The notes under the pieces were generated by a model. The model did not search any database. It was given only the letters and a program-made list of their open reading frames with translations, and had not been told where the DNA came from. This document shows, piece by piece, positions 52,793-61,166 of a stretch of 64,000 nucleotides of DNA. How positions within the stretch are numbered: the stretch's first letter is position 1; each line of letters begins with the position of its first letter. The stretch is from contig NZ_JBHRTF010000002.1 of assembly GCF_042646205.1 (NCBI RefSeq), positions 744,001 to 808,000 on the forward strand. Direction: 5' to 3'. The position numbers and the translations under genes were made by a program. The DNA is from Cellvibrio fontiphilus_A (lineage in GTDB: Bacteria > Pseudomonadota > Gammaproteobacteria > Pseudomonadales > Cellvibrionaceae).

Positions 52793-53869
52793 ATGTTGGT
52801 ACCTTTTGGGCCAAGTAATCGCTCTGAAAGTCAATGTGGGTTTGTATTGGTTTCAGTACTCTGGCTGTTGGTTATTATGACGATGGCTGCTACGGCATTT
52901 TCTATTTGGGTGACAACGGTTCGCGAAGAAGCGGCTAAGCGTCAGGCTTATCAAGAAGGATACCGCAGGGCTTTGGATGCCTTGAACAAGGTCACATTTA
53001 CCTACATGGCAGAAATGAAAACCCCGCAGGGGATTGCTTGGCCGGCGACCGGTGGGGTGAAAAATGAAGTTTTCTTTGATAGCTTCGACGATTTTTTGGG
53101 TGGTGCTGCGCCAAAAGTTAAGGCAAGTGGCAACGCAGGATTTCTTAAACTAAATAGTAGTGTTTTGGATCTTGGCCAAGGATTGAGGGTGGTGGTTCAA
53201 GATCATGCTGGTTTAATAGGGCTTTCCGAATTGAGTCAGCCCCATGTCTTTGACAATTTAATAGCCGCTGCGGGCAATTCCACCCTCAGTATCGCCCGCT
53301 TGCGCGATAACCTGATTGACTATCAAGATCGAAATAGTTTTTCAAATCTACAGGGTGCAGAAGCAATAGAATATCGCCGTAAAAATATCCCACCGCCCAC
53401 AAACGGTGTCTTAAGGCACCCGTTACAATTGCGCGCAATTATGGACTGGGACACGCTGCTTGCAACAAAAGGCGATGAGTGGCTCTTGCGGCAGTTCAAA
53501 GAAGCTGGTGGGGCGCTAGTCAATATAAACACTGCTCCGGATAGCGTGGTAGCGCTGCTTTTGGCTAAAGACGGCGATCTTGCGGCTATTAAAGAGTTGC
53601 GAAACAAAAAAACAATAGAATCCATATTTGAGCTTACGCGCTACTCCAGTAACGGGGAGGATGTGCCTTTTACAATTATGCCAAGTGGTGGATTTCGTTT
53701 TTGGTGGTGGCTTGAGGGCGACGCAACGGCTCAGGTTTATGATGTACAATTCGACCACCTTGCGCCTGGCTCAAAGGCTTGGTACATCAATTGGTCAAGA
53801 CGAGTAAAGTTGCCTGATGATTTGGCTCAAAGCACTCCAACGGTGGTTAATCACCCATTTTTTGAATGA
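52793..53869 (+). CDS. gspK: minor pseudopilin GspK
   Basis: A 358-residue, large minor pseudopilin that caps the pseudopilus tip. The motif CG/FVLVSVLWLLVIMTMAATAF lacks the +5 glutamate, as is typical of GspK. The body contains GspK blocks: LRVVVQDHAGLIGLSELSQP, LIDYQDRNSFSNLQGAE and NINTAPDSVVALLL. Its 3' end overlaps the gspL-like gene by 53 bp, longer than the other junctions in the operon. Confidence 0.92.
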   Translation: MLVPFGPSNRSESQCGFVLVSVLWLLVIMTMAATAFSIWVTTVREEAAKRQAYQEGYRRALDALNKVTFTYMAEMKTPQGIAWPATGGVKNEVFFDSFDDFLGGAAPKVKASGNAGFLKLNSSVLDLGQGLRVVVQDHAGLIGLSELSQPHVFDNLIAAAGNSTLSIARLRDNLIDYQDRNSFSNLQGAEAIEYRRKNIPPPTNGVLRHPLQLRAIMDWDTLLATKGDEWLLRQFKEAGGALVNINTAPDSVVALLLAKDGDLAAIKELRNKKTIESIFELTRYSSNGEDVPFTIMPSGGFRFWWWLEGDATAQVYDVQFDHLAPGSKAWYINWSRRVKLPDDLAQSTPTVVNHPFFE

Positions 53870-54950
53870 ACAGCAGTTATTTGCCGGCAATCAACTCTCA
53901 TCTACCCAGCGCCGCCATTTTCTACCTGGAATCATAATAGGACGGGATCGCAGTCAATATTTTGCGGTGGATCTTTCGCATGTTCCAAAAGCCAGCCGCA
54001 ATGCTGCGCTTGCCAACCAAGTCAAGCTAAAAAGCCCTTGGGAATCGGTCGCTTATAGCGTTTCTTGGGCGGCAGGTTGGGCGCAGGTTTGGTTATGGGA
54101 CAAATCTCAGCTGGAGTCGGAGCTAGTAAGCATCACTGGCTTACCTGCTGCATCCTTGCAGCGCACTCGCTTTATTGCGGAGGCGCTATATTGGTCCAAG
54201 CCTGAATCCGACGGGGTATACCTTTTCGCGTGTAATCTTGGTTCTGACCTACAGTTCTGGTCACGAGGTGTAATGCGTGCCAGTCAATGGTTTGCTGAAA
54301 CACCGGGGCTGCCACAGATCCAGCGGTTCTATCGTGCGCAGGGGCTAGCACCTAGCAAGGAATTGCCAGCCTGCTTGACGCCGCAGATCATGGAAAAACC
54401 CTGGGCTGGGCTTGAATCGGCCGGGTTTACGCACCTACTGGAGCACAAAGCGGGTCTTGTCATTTTATTGTTGGCCGTTTCCCTGGGTATTGCTAGCTTG
54501 CAGTTAACATCAATTCTGAGCTGGGGTTCTGTAGAAAAGCGCTGGTTATCTAAAACCGAACAGCTGCAGCAGACTGCTGCTGACTTAATTTCTGCGCGCA
54601 ACCAGGCTCGCTCTGCTAAAGCTGAGCTGAACTCATTGTTAACCCTTTTGCAGCAGGGTGATGCTCTTGAGGCACAATTAAAAATATTCGAACGCCTGCC
54701 CAATAAAAACAAAATTCAACTTGAGACTTGGGAACGCACTGCAGATCAGGTCAGTATGATTATCAGTGGTGATATAGGTGATACCTTATCCCTTGTGCGT
54801 GCCTTGGAGCGTGATGGTATTACCAACGTCACTGTTGAGCCGCAGTCACAGACAAAATACCGTGTTCAACTGGTATTAAATCGCTATATGCCACAGCAGT
54901 TAAGTGAAGCAGCTGGGGCCAACACAACACTTACGCCTGAACCTTTATGA
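53817..54950 (+). CDS. gspL: type II secretion assembly-platform protein GspL-like
   Basis: A 377-residue bitopic protein. The N-terminal cytoplasmic part is actin-like but short and divergent. A single membrane helix lies at about residues 218-236 (GLVILLLAVSLGIASLQ), followed by a coiled coil and a small periplasmic ferredoxin-like domain (LSLVRALERDGITNVTVEPQ), the GspL/PilN-type layout. It links GspE to the periplasmic parts. Its position between gspK and gspM supports the assignment; sequence alone would be weaker. Confidence 0.83.
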   Translation: MIWLKALQRWLITHFLNEQQLFAGNQLSSTQRRHFLPGIIIGRDRSQYFAVDLSHVPKASRNAALANQVKLKSPWESVAYSVSWAAGWAQVWLWDKSQLESELVSITGLPAASLQRTRFIAEALYWSKPESDGVYLFACNLGSDLQFWSRGVMRASQWFAETPGLPQIQRFYRAQGLAPSKELPACLTPQIMEKPWAGLESAGFTHLLEHKAGLVILLLAVSLGIASLQLTSILSWGSVEKRWLSKTEQLQQTAADLISARNQARSAKAELNSLLTLLQQGDALEAQLKIFERLPNKNKIQLETWERTADQVSMIISGDIGDTLSLVRALERDGITNVTVEPQSQTKYRVQLVLNRYMPQQLSEAAGANTTLTPEPL

Positions 54951-55543
54951 AGTCTATTAACTGGCAAGTATATTGGGGTGATGCAAAGCGCGAATGGCAG
55001 CAGAATCGTCGCTTACAGTTGATTGCGCTGGTTGCGCTGGCGCTGTTTATAGTGTGGGTGCACTCATCATTAAATCAACTTCGCAAGGACTTGCGTAGTC
55101 AGGCTTTGGTTGCCGAGCGAAACTATTATGAAACCGAATTAGCAGCTAAAGACAGCGCCTGGCTTACTCGCGCAAAGGAGGCCCAACAGCAACTGGCCCA
55201 AGTTAATAGCAGGCTATGGGTTGCCAGTTCGGCGGGTGAGGCTCAGGCACTCTTTAGAGATTGGATTGATAGTGAGGCAAAAAAGGCCGGAATGACAGTG
55301 CGCAGAGCTGCTGTTGCCGTTTCTGATGCTGTACCGGGCGAGCAACTAAGGCCAGTAAAGGCAGACATACAGGGTCGTTATACCGCAGGTGCAGTACAAA
55401 AGTTTATGGATGCAGCACGTCAACACAATCTTTTTATCACGCTAGATGCAGAGCAATTCAATCTGAGTAATCAAAAAAATCAAACTTATCGTCTGAATAT
55501 AACAGCCTGGTTTGTGATTCAAGGGGAAAAAAGCGCGCCATGA
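54947..55543 (+). CDS. gspM: type II secretion protein GspM-like
   Basis: A 198-residue bitopic protein: a short cytoplasmic N-terminus, one membrane helix (LQLIALVALALFIVWVHSSL), coiled coil, then a periplasmic ferredoxin-like domain (VQKFMDAARQHNLFITLDAE). This is the GspM layout, and it partners GspL. It starts in an ATGA overlap with gspL and ends in an ATGA overlap with the GspC/N-like gene. Confidence 0.85.
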   Translation: MKSINWQVYWGDAKREWQQNRRLQLIALVALALFIVWVHSSLNQLRKDLRSQALVAERNYYETELAAKDSAWLTRAKEAQQQLAQVNSRLWVASSAGEAQALFRDWIDSEAKKAGMTVRRAAVAVSDAVPGEQLRPVKADIQGRYTAGAVQKFMDAARQHNLFITLDAEQFNLSNQKNQTYRLNITAWFVIQGEKSAP

Positions 55544-56031
55544 ATCGTTCAATAGCATTTGGTTACATAGCGGCGCTTGTTGTATTAAATTTGATATTTT
55601 GGTTCTTCCCACGGGGTATGGGGGAAGAGGATTTGGCAACAGACAAAAAGGATCGTTGGCAGTTGGTGGCGTTTCTAAGCCCAGCAAAGATGGATCTTAA
55701 TCAACTGCTGGAATCTGGCTTTTGGGGTGATGCAAGTGAAGCTCTTGCTGGTGCAAGCTCAGATGCAAAGCAGGACACGCCGGAGGTTGAGCGCAGAGAG
55801 GCTGCAAAATTACGTGCTAACGTCAATGCCATTATCGAGCGTGATGATACGCGAGAAGTTTTGTTCCTCGTCGGTAAGGACTATGTAAGGGTACAGGTTA
55901 ATCAATCACTGCCCGGAACCGACTGGGAACTGGTTGAGATCGGAGCGGATTGGCTGATGCTCACCAAGTCGGGCGGTGGCGGAGAAAAGCAATTACTTCG
56001 ACTTTTCCAATTGCCCTCCAAGGCCCGCTAA
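55540..56031 (+). CDS. short GspC-like protein (XpsN position), HR domain only
   Basis: A 163-residue protein with one N-terminal membrane helix (AFGYIAALVVLNLIFWFF), a low-complexity linker (about residues 65-90), then a small domain resembling the homology region of GspC (VNAIIERDDTREVLFLVGKD, then PGTDWELVEIGADWLMLTKS). GspC bridges the inner-membrane platform to the secretin. The PDZ or coiled-coil extension of ordinary GspC is missing. In Xanthomonas the gene between xpsM and xpsD, xpsN, plays this role, so I assign it by position plus the HR pattern. Confidence 0.72.
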   Translation: MNRSIAFGYIAALVVLNLIFWFFPRGMGEEDLATDKKDRWQLVAFLSPAKMDLNQLLESGFWGDASEALAGASSDAKQDTPEVERREAAKLRANVNAIIERDDTREVLFLVGKDYVRVQVNQSLPGTDWELVEIGADWLMLTKSGGGGEKQLLRLFQLPSKAR

Positions 56032-56132
56032 GTTTTAACACACTAACACCAGCAGTTTTCTATACATAAGCGTCACCTGGAGAGGCTAGCTCCTTCAGGT
56101 TATTCATGTACCTCGGGGTACGGAGTTTTGTA

Positions 56133-58280
56133 ATGAACCCATCTATGTTGTTGACACAGTTTGCGCGAAGCTCTCTGTTGGTACTGTCGGTAGTCGCGCT
56201 ATCGTCTTGTTCATTGATGCCAGATAGTCAGTTTGCTCCTCCAGCAAAACTTAAATCATCGACACATGACGAAAAGGCTAACTCAAAAGATAATTCTTCG
56301 GGCAAAGAGGCTCCTGTTGCTGCGCGTTTCAGTCCGGCGCCGGTAACCAGTGGTCCTCGTGCCGCAGCGCAGCTGACGGAAGAGGTGGTGCTATTTCCTC
56401 AGGATGAGCAACCGAGTATTAGCCTTAGTATTGATTCTTTGCCTCTACCTGCATTTATAAACGAGGTCTTTGCTAACGAATTAAAGTTGGATTTCCAGAT
56501 AGCGCCGGAGGTGAGCAATAAGACTGACCTTGTGACGCTCCGGGTGACAGAAGCGCGCAACCGACAAGCTATCTTTGAGCTGGCAAGACAGGTGTTGTCC
56601 AGCTATGGGGTGATTATCATCCAGCAGGGTGATTTGTTAAGGTTTGTATTGGGTGATGGCAAAAAAGGCCCGTTCGAGCCGCCGTTAATTGTCACTGGTA
56701 ATGCGCTGCCGAGCGTTCCTTCTACTCATCGGCCTATATTTTTGGTGCGAAATCTTAATGTAGTGAACACTCGGGACGCGGCAAATGTTCTCGAAAGTAT
56801 ATTTAGAGGGCAACAACTGGGAATAGACGTTGACGCCAAGCGTAATGCCGTCACGCTGAATGGCGCGCCTGATCTGGTACAGAGTGCAGCAGAAGTTCTC
56901 ACTATGTTAGATCAGCCAAGCATGAAAGGGCGTTATTCATTGCGTATAGACCCGCTGTTCACGGACGTGGATACGCTTTTTCGCAGTATGCAGTCTACCT
57001 TGGGGGCGCAGGGTTATGATGTTGGTGGTGTGGGCAGCAATATAACTTTGGTACCTATAAAAGAATTAAATGCGTTATTTGCGTTTGTCTCGACAGCAGA
57101 AACCCTTTCTCTGGTAAAACAATGGGCTGAGCAGCTGGATAAGGTGACTGTCCGGGCCGACTCCAAAGACGGCTTCTACTGGTATCAAGTGCGCAACACA
57201 GGCGCAGGAGATCTGGCTGCAACACTCAATGCGGCGCTCACCGGCAGCAGTGCCGCGACTCAGCCGCAAGCACAGCGTAATGCCCCTGCTACTGCTAACA
57301 CCCGTAATCCCCCCGCTGGAGCCAATCAGCAAAATGCCAGCTCTCGTACTGCAACTACAGTAACGGGTCAGTTCGTTGTTGATGCTGCACGCAATATGCT
57401 GTTATTCCGTGGCAGTGCAGATCGCTGGCAGGAAATCCTTCCGTTAATTAAGGAGTTGGATCAGGCACCGGCACAGGTGCTGGTTGAAGTTGTGGTGGCT
57501 GAAGTGACTCTCTCCGATCAATTCCGATTTGGGATGGAATGGGCAATGAGTGAGGTTGTGAATGGCGCCAGTGGAGAGTTGCGCAATGTTTATGGAGATG
57601 ATGGCCTGGTAGGCAGTGGTGTTGGTGGCACAGGTCTAAGCTGGACATCGCTCAGCAGCTCTGGCGCAACCCGTTTGGCACTCAATGCATTTGCCAGTAA
57701 CAATAAGGTGTCTATACTCCAAACGCCTAAGCTCTTGGTGCGAAGCGGTCAGTCTGCCACTGTGAGTGTGGGGCAAAAAATACCTTTACTAGTCTCGCAA
57801 ACAGTTGCTAACGAGCAAATTGATGGAGACACAGGTTCGCGTCAAAATGTGGAGTACCGTGATACGGGGATCTCTCTGTCAGTAACTCCAACGGTTTTTT
57901 CAGATGGGCGCATCGATATGGATATCCAGCAAGAGGTTAGTGGTTCCTCGGTAACCGAGGGCACGGTTAACTTGACCCCCATTGTGTCCAGCCGGACTAT
58001 CAGTACCAGTCTGAGTTTGCGTGATGGTGGGTCGGTACTTTTGGGTGGGCTTATTACCCGCGAACAAACTAAAGGTAATTCGCGCGTGCCCGTTCTTGGT
58101 GCGCTGCCAATAGTCGGTCATTTGTTCCGCACAGACAGCTCAAGTGCTGGCACAACTGAACTGATGATATTGGTTGTACCATATCTTGTGCGCGATGCAG
58201 ATCAGGCAGAAGCCCTTACCAAGTCGTTTCGGCAGCAATTAAGCATTCCTTCTATAGATGAAGACTTGTCTGCGCCATAA
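56133..58280 (+). CDS. gspD: type II secretion outer-membrane secretin GspD, predicted lipoprotein (XpsD/HxcQ-like)
   Basis: A 715-residue secretin. The signal peptide ends in a lipobox (ALSSCS), so it is a liposecretin that can reach the outer membrane without a separate pilotin. The N-domains span about residues 80-430 (SIDSLPLPAFINEVFANELK, RPIFLVRNLNVVNTRDAANV), with a Gln/Ala/Asn-rich insertion near residues 380-420. The secretin core follows (VLVEVVVAEVTLSDQFRFGM, ILQTPKLLVRSGQSATVSVG, VPVLGALPIVGHLFRTD). I chose the ATG preceded by GGAG rather than one at 56106. Last gene of the secretion operon, directly before the abundant secreted-protein gene. Confidence 0.94.
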   Translation: MNPSMLLTQFARSSLLVLSVVALSSCSLMPDSQFAPPAKLKSSTHDEKANSKDNSSGKEAPVAARFSPAPVTSGPRAAAQLTEEVVLFPQDEQPSISLSIDSLPLPAFINEVFANELKLDFQIAPEVSNKTDLVTLRVTEARNRQAIFELARQVLSSYGVIIIQQGDLLRFVLGDGKKGPFEPPLIVTGNALPSVPSTHRPIFLVRNLNVVNTRDAANVLESIFRGQQLGIDVDAKRNAVTLNGAPDLVQSAAEVLTMLDQPSMKGRYSLRIDPLFTDVDTLFRSMQSTLGAQGYDVGGVGSNITLVPIKELNALFAFVSTAETLSLVKQWAEQLDKVTVRADSKDGFYWYQVRNTGAGDLAATLNAALTGSSAATQPQAQRNAPATANTRNPPAGANQQNASSRTATTVTGQFVVDAARNMLLFRGSADRWQEILPLIKELDQAPAQVLVEVVVAEVTLSDQFRFGMEWAMSEVVNGASGELRNVYGDDGLVGSGVGGTGLSWTSLSSSGATRLALNAFASNNKVSILQTPKLLVRSGQSATVSVGQKIPLLVSQTVANEQIDGDTGSRQNVEYRDTGISLSVTPTVFSDGRIDMDIQQEVSGSSVTEGTVNLTPIVSSRTISTSLSLRDGGSVLLGGLITREQTKGNSRVPVLGALPIVGHLFRTDSSSAGTTELMILVVPYLVRDADQAEALTKSFRQQLSIPSIDEDLSAP

Positions 58281-58476
58281 ATCTGGCTTGAATTTTGATT
58301 GCTAAAAAACATGGGGAATATACATCGGTTGTCATCGTTATTAACTGCGTAATCGCGGTAGATGTGCCTGATGGGGTGCTGGATGCACCCAAAATGTGCG
58401 AAGTTGAATGATGCTTGTGCATTCTTGAGATGTTCCACATTCTTGTGGCTTGGTTGAAAATAATAAAGCTAACTAC

Positions 58477-58506
58477 TTGCAATGATTGGTAAATGTCTCA
58501 TAGAAT
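58477..58506 (+). promoter_or_regulatory. candidate sigma-70 promoter of the secreted-protein gene
   Basis: TTGCAA, then 18 bp, then TAGAAT. It would start a transcript near 58513 with a leader of about 120 nt that contains a CAGGCG/CGCCTG hairpin and ends in AAGGAAG, 9 bases before the ATG. The rest of the 354-bp gap from the gspD stop shows nothing else I can name. Confidence 0.55.
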
Positions 58507-58634
58507 CCGTCGCTGATGGCAGGCGGAGCGCTTCGCCTGACTTCATTATTAATAAAAAGCAAAGCAGACATTGTTAGGGCTTTTGTTAGTAATTCAATAA
58601 ACCTTACGTAAGTCAATGAAGGAAGTACGTAGCT

Positions 58635-60296
58635 ATGAAAAACATGTTTAAAAAATCTGCACTGGCACTGACAGTGGCAACTATGTCTGCTGGCGTGTTT
58701 GCTGGCGAACTGGTTTACACCAACAGTGGCCTGTCAACCCCTACCAACGGTGCTGGTAACCACCCAATCGTGTTGGCTACCGAAGTGTTCGGTTCTGGCT
58801 CTGAAGCAACTCTGATTGCTGCTCCAGATATTACTTATGAGGTTGATGTAACTAAAGACGACATCGCTGATGGTGAAGTTGCTACTGTTAAGTTCACTTT
58901 GAACAAAAGTGCAGTGTTTGGTGAGAATTTGTCTTTGATCGACAACTGGGCAGCTTCTAACGCTACTCTGGTATTCTCTTTCAATGCTGGTGCGAATGTC
59001 GTGACTGTAGGTGGCGCTGGCGCTCCTTACGCTCAAAATGCGGAATTCACCATTGAAGTTGACTCAGGTGGTGAGATTGGTGATAACACTGTTGTGTTCA
59101 AAATCACCAACGTAGCTGGTGGCGCTGTTGCAGCGGCTAACTTGGATTCTGTTCAAATCGCTCAATTCCGTACTCGTAACCTGACTTCCGCTCTGGAAGG
59201 TTCTGTAGCTACTGCTCAGCGCACTGTATCTTTGGCTGCTGAATTCCGTAACGAAGACACCACTGTTACCGATACTCAACCAGCTATCGTGATCTTCGAA
59301 TCACAACCAGTTCTGACTTTGCGTTCTGCAAACATCACTAACTACGAAGCTGTTCCTGGTCTGCGTTCACGTATCAACGTTGCAGCTGACGAAGAGCTGT
59401 TCACCAGCGCTACTGGCGTTGCTGCTGCTAGTGACTTCGACGAAACCAACGACGTTGACTTCGTACAATTGGGCGAACTCTACATTGAGCGTACCGAGAA
59501 ATACGGTGAATTCGTTGCTAAAGAAAACGGCGCTCCATTTGACTGGAACGGTTCTGACGTATTCAGCATGATGATCGATGCAGGTGCTAACCTGGATGCA
59601 TACGACGAGCTGAAGTTGGTTCCAATCAGCGGCGTAGAAGTTTGTGCTGATCCTGGTATCACTGACGGTTTGGCTGGCTTGACTTCAACTTTCGAATTGA
59701 CTGGTCAAGATACCGCTGACTTGGAAAATGGTTACTTGGTTTGTGCTATTGCTGATGGCGACAAGCAAATCCCAGAAACTACCAAGTTTGAAGTTCAAGT
59801 TAACGTAGACTACTTCAACCCACGTTATGTTCCTTCCGAGTCTAACACTCTGGACTACGGCGCGATCCTGCGTAACGGTTGTTCTGTAACCCTGTTCAAC
59901 GTACCTAACGTGAACGTAGGTGACAAAGCATTTATCCGTTTGAGCAACGTGAGCGACAACGCTGGCCGTGTAAGCGTAACTGGTTACGACGAAGCTGGTA
60001 ACCTGTTGGAAGAAGTGGATCTGGATACCGTAATTCCAGCTCACGGTACTACCGTGTTCCACACTGACTCTTCTAACAGCGCAGGCGTTTACTTGGGTGA
60101 CGTGTTCCCAGATTTCGCAGCTCTGACCTCTGGTCGTGCTCGTGTGATTCTGAAAGGCGGTTTCCCAGCGTGTGAAGCTCTGGGCTTGGTACGTACTCCA
60201 GCTGGCGTACTCACCAACATGACCAGCACTACTTACGCTGGTGATGATGCTCGCTTCGGCGAAGACAAAAACGGTACTTCTAACACCAACAACTAA
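58635..60296 (+). CDS. abundant secreted protein, putative surface-layer protein and substrate of the adjacent type II system
   Basis: A 553-residue protein with a Sec signal peptide cleaved after VFA (residue 23). The mature part, about 530 residues, is acidic, rich in Ala/Val/Thr/Asn and poor in Lys, reads as beta-strand-rich, and has no transmembrane helix or known enzyme motif. Four cysteines (337, 370, 416, 513) cluster in the C-terminal half. Codon use is extreme, with GCT, GTT, GGT, AAC, TTC, CTG and GAA strongly preferred, unlike all neighbours, which signals very high expression; it also has its own promoter, a good ribosome-binding site and a UUCG terminator. Position next to a dedicated secretion operon and O-antigen export genes suggests an S-layer-type protein, as in Aeromonas. 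I recall similar proteins (Slr4) in Pseudoalteromonas. Function inferred. Confidence 0.72.
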   Translation: MKNMFKKSALALTVATMSAGVFAGELVYTNSGLSTPTNGAGNHPIVLATEVFGSGSEATLIAAPDITYEVDVTKDDIADGEVATVKFTLNKSAVFGENLSLIDNWAASNATLVFSFNAGANVVTVGGAGAPYAQNAEFTIEVDSGGEIGDNTVVFKITNVAGGAVAAANLDSVQIAQFRTRNLTSALEGSVATAQRTVSLAAEFRNEDTTVTDTQPAIVIFESQPVLTLRSANITNYEAVPGLRSRINVAADEELFTSATGVAAASDFDETNDVDFVQLGELYIERTEKYGEFVAKENGAPFDWNGSDVFSMMIDAGANLDAYDELKLVPISGVEVCADPGITDGLAGLTSTFELTGQDTADLENGYLVCAIADGDKQIPETTKFEVQVNVDYFNPRYVPSESNTLDYGAILRNGCSVTLFNVPNVNVGDKAFIRLSNVSDNAGRVSVTGYDEAGNLLEEVDLDTVIPAHGTTVFHTDSSNSAGVYLGDVFPDFAALTSGRARVILKGGFPACEALGLVRTPAGVLTNMTSTTYAGDDARFGEDKNGTSNTNN

Positions 60297-60339
60297 TAGT
60301 TGTTTGTGTTGGCTCTGTAGTAATACAGAGGCTACTGTT

Positions 60340-60370
60340 AAAAAAGGGTTCCTTCGGGAACCCTTTTTTT
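60340..60370 (+). terminator. strong terminator after the secreted-protein gene
   Basis: AAAAAAGGGTTCC/GGAACCCTTTTTT stem with the extra-stable C(TTCG)G loop and a T run. It isolates the high-level transcript from the dsbA-like and wzt genes and could work in both directions. Confidence 0.92.
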
Positions 60371-60473
60371 ATGCCCGCAAAACGCCGAGCGAGTTACGTA
60401 AATAAACATTTTTTTTAAGGTGCCAGCCCCTATAATGCGCCGCATCCCTGTTTAACCCCTGTCGAGGTCGTTT

Positions 60474-61112
60474 ATGGCTCAGCGTTTTATCCTCCTCTTT
60501 TTACTCAGCCTTTTGTCGCTCACTGCCTGGGCAAATACCAGTTTTAAAGAGGGAGAACACTACACCCGTTTAGCTCAGCCGCTGCCAAAAGGTATTGCGA
60601 CGGTTACTGAGTTTTTTTATTACGGCTGCACAACCTGTTTTGAGCTATCACCGCTCCTTGGTGATTGGATAAAAGAGAAAAAGATCAGTTTTGCATTAAT
60701 CCCCGCGCATTCTGAAACCGCAATGGTGGATGCAGCTCGCATGCACCACACGGCACAGGTTATTGGTGCAATGAACACGCTTTATGCGGTGAACTACAAA
60801 ATAGTTCAGCACAACATGAAGCTGCAGGGCGCAGATCGTATTAATCACTATCTGGACTTGAATGGCATCAATAAAGAACTTTATTGGCAGGCTTGGTCAA
60901 GCCCGCAGGTAGAGCAGCGATTGCAAGGCTCCGCTGCACTGACAAAACAGGCACAAGTTTTCAAAACCCCTACGTTTATTGTTCACGGTGTTTACAAGGT
61001 GGATATCGAAAAGATGTCCAGCATAGAGCAGTTATTTGAAGTGTTGGATTTCCTGGTTGCCAACCCTCCCGCACCAGCGCCTGCACTGTTGCAGAAACCC
61101 AAAAAAGACTAG
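60474..61112 (+). CDS. DsbA-like periplasmic thiol oxidoreductase with CTTC active site
   Basis: A 212-residue thioredoxin-fold protein with signal peptide (LLSLLSLTAWA, then NTSF). It is a paralogue of the DsbA near 19.5 kb (shared EGEHY, LSPLLGDW and cis-Pro KTPTFIVHG regions), but its active site is CTTC (residues 52-55) instead of CPHC. The change removes the histidine that makes DsbA so oxidising, so redox properties should differ. These are its only cysteines. It follows the four-cysteine secreted protein, making a dedicated disulfide-forming or isomerising role likely. That role is inference. Confidence 0.88.
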   Translation: MAQRFILLFLLSLLSLTAWANTSFKEGEHYTRLAQPLPKGIATVTEFFYYGCTTCFELSPLLGDWIKEKKISFALIPAHSETAMVDAARMHHTAQVIGAMNTLYAVNYKIVQHNMKLQGADRINHYLDLNGINKELYWQAWSSPQVEQRLQGSAALTKQAQVFKTPTFIVHGVYKVDIEKMSSIEQLFEVLDFLVANPPAPAPALLQKPKKD

Positions 61113-61166
61113 GTAATCCATAAGCAGCATTAGCTACCTATTCTTAACGGTTTTGGAACCTCATTT

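Noticed and set aside
58281..58634. Riboswitch or attachment site in the long leader before the secreted-protein gene
   Set aside because: Only one modest hairpin (CAGGCG/CGCCTG) is visible; no known aptamer core, tRNA-like end or direct-repeat boundary.
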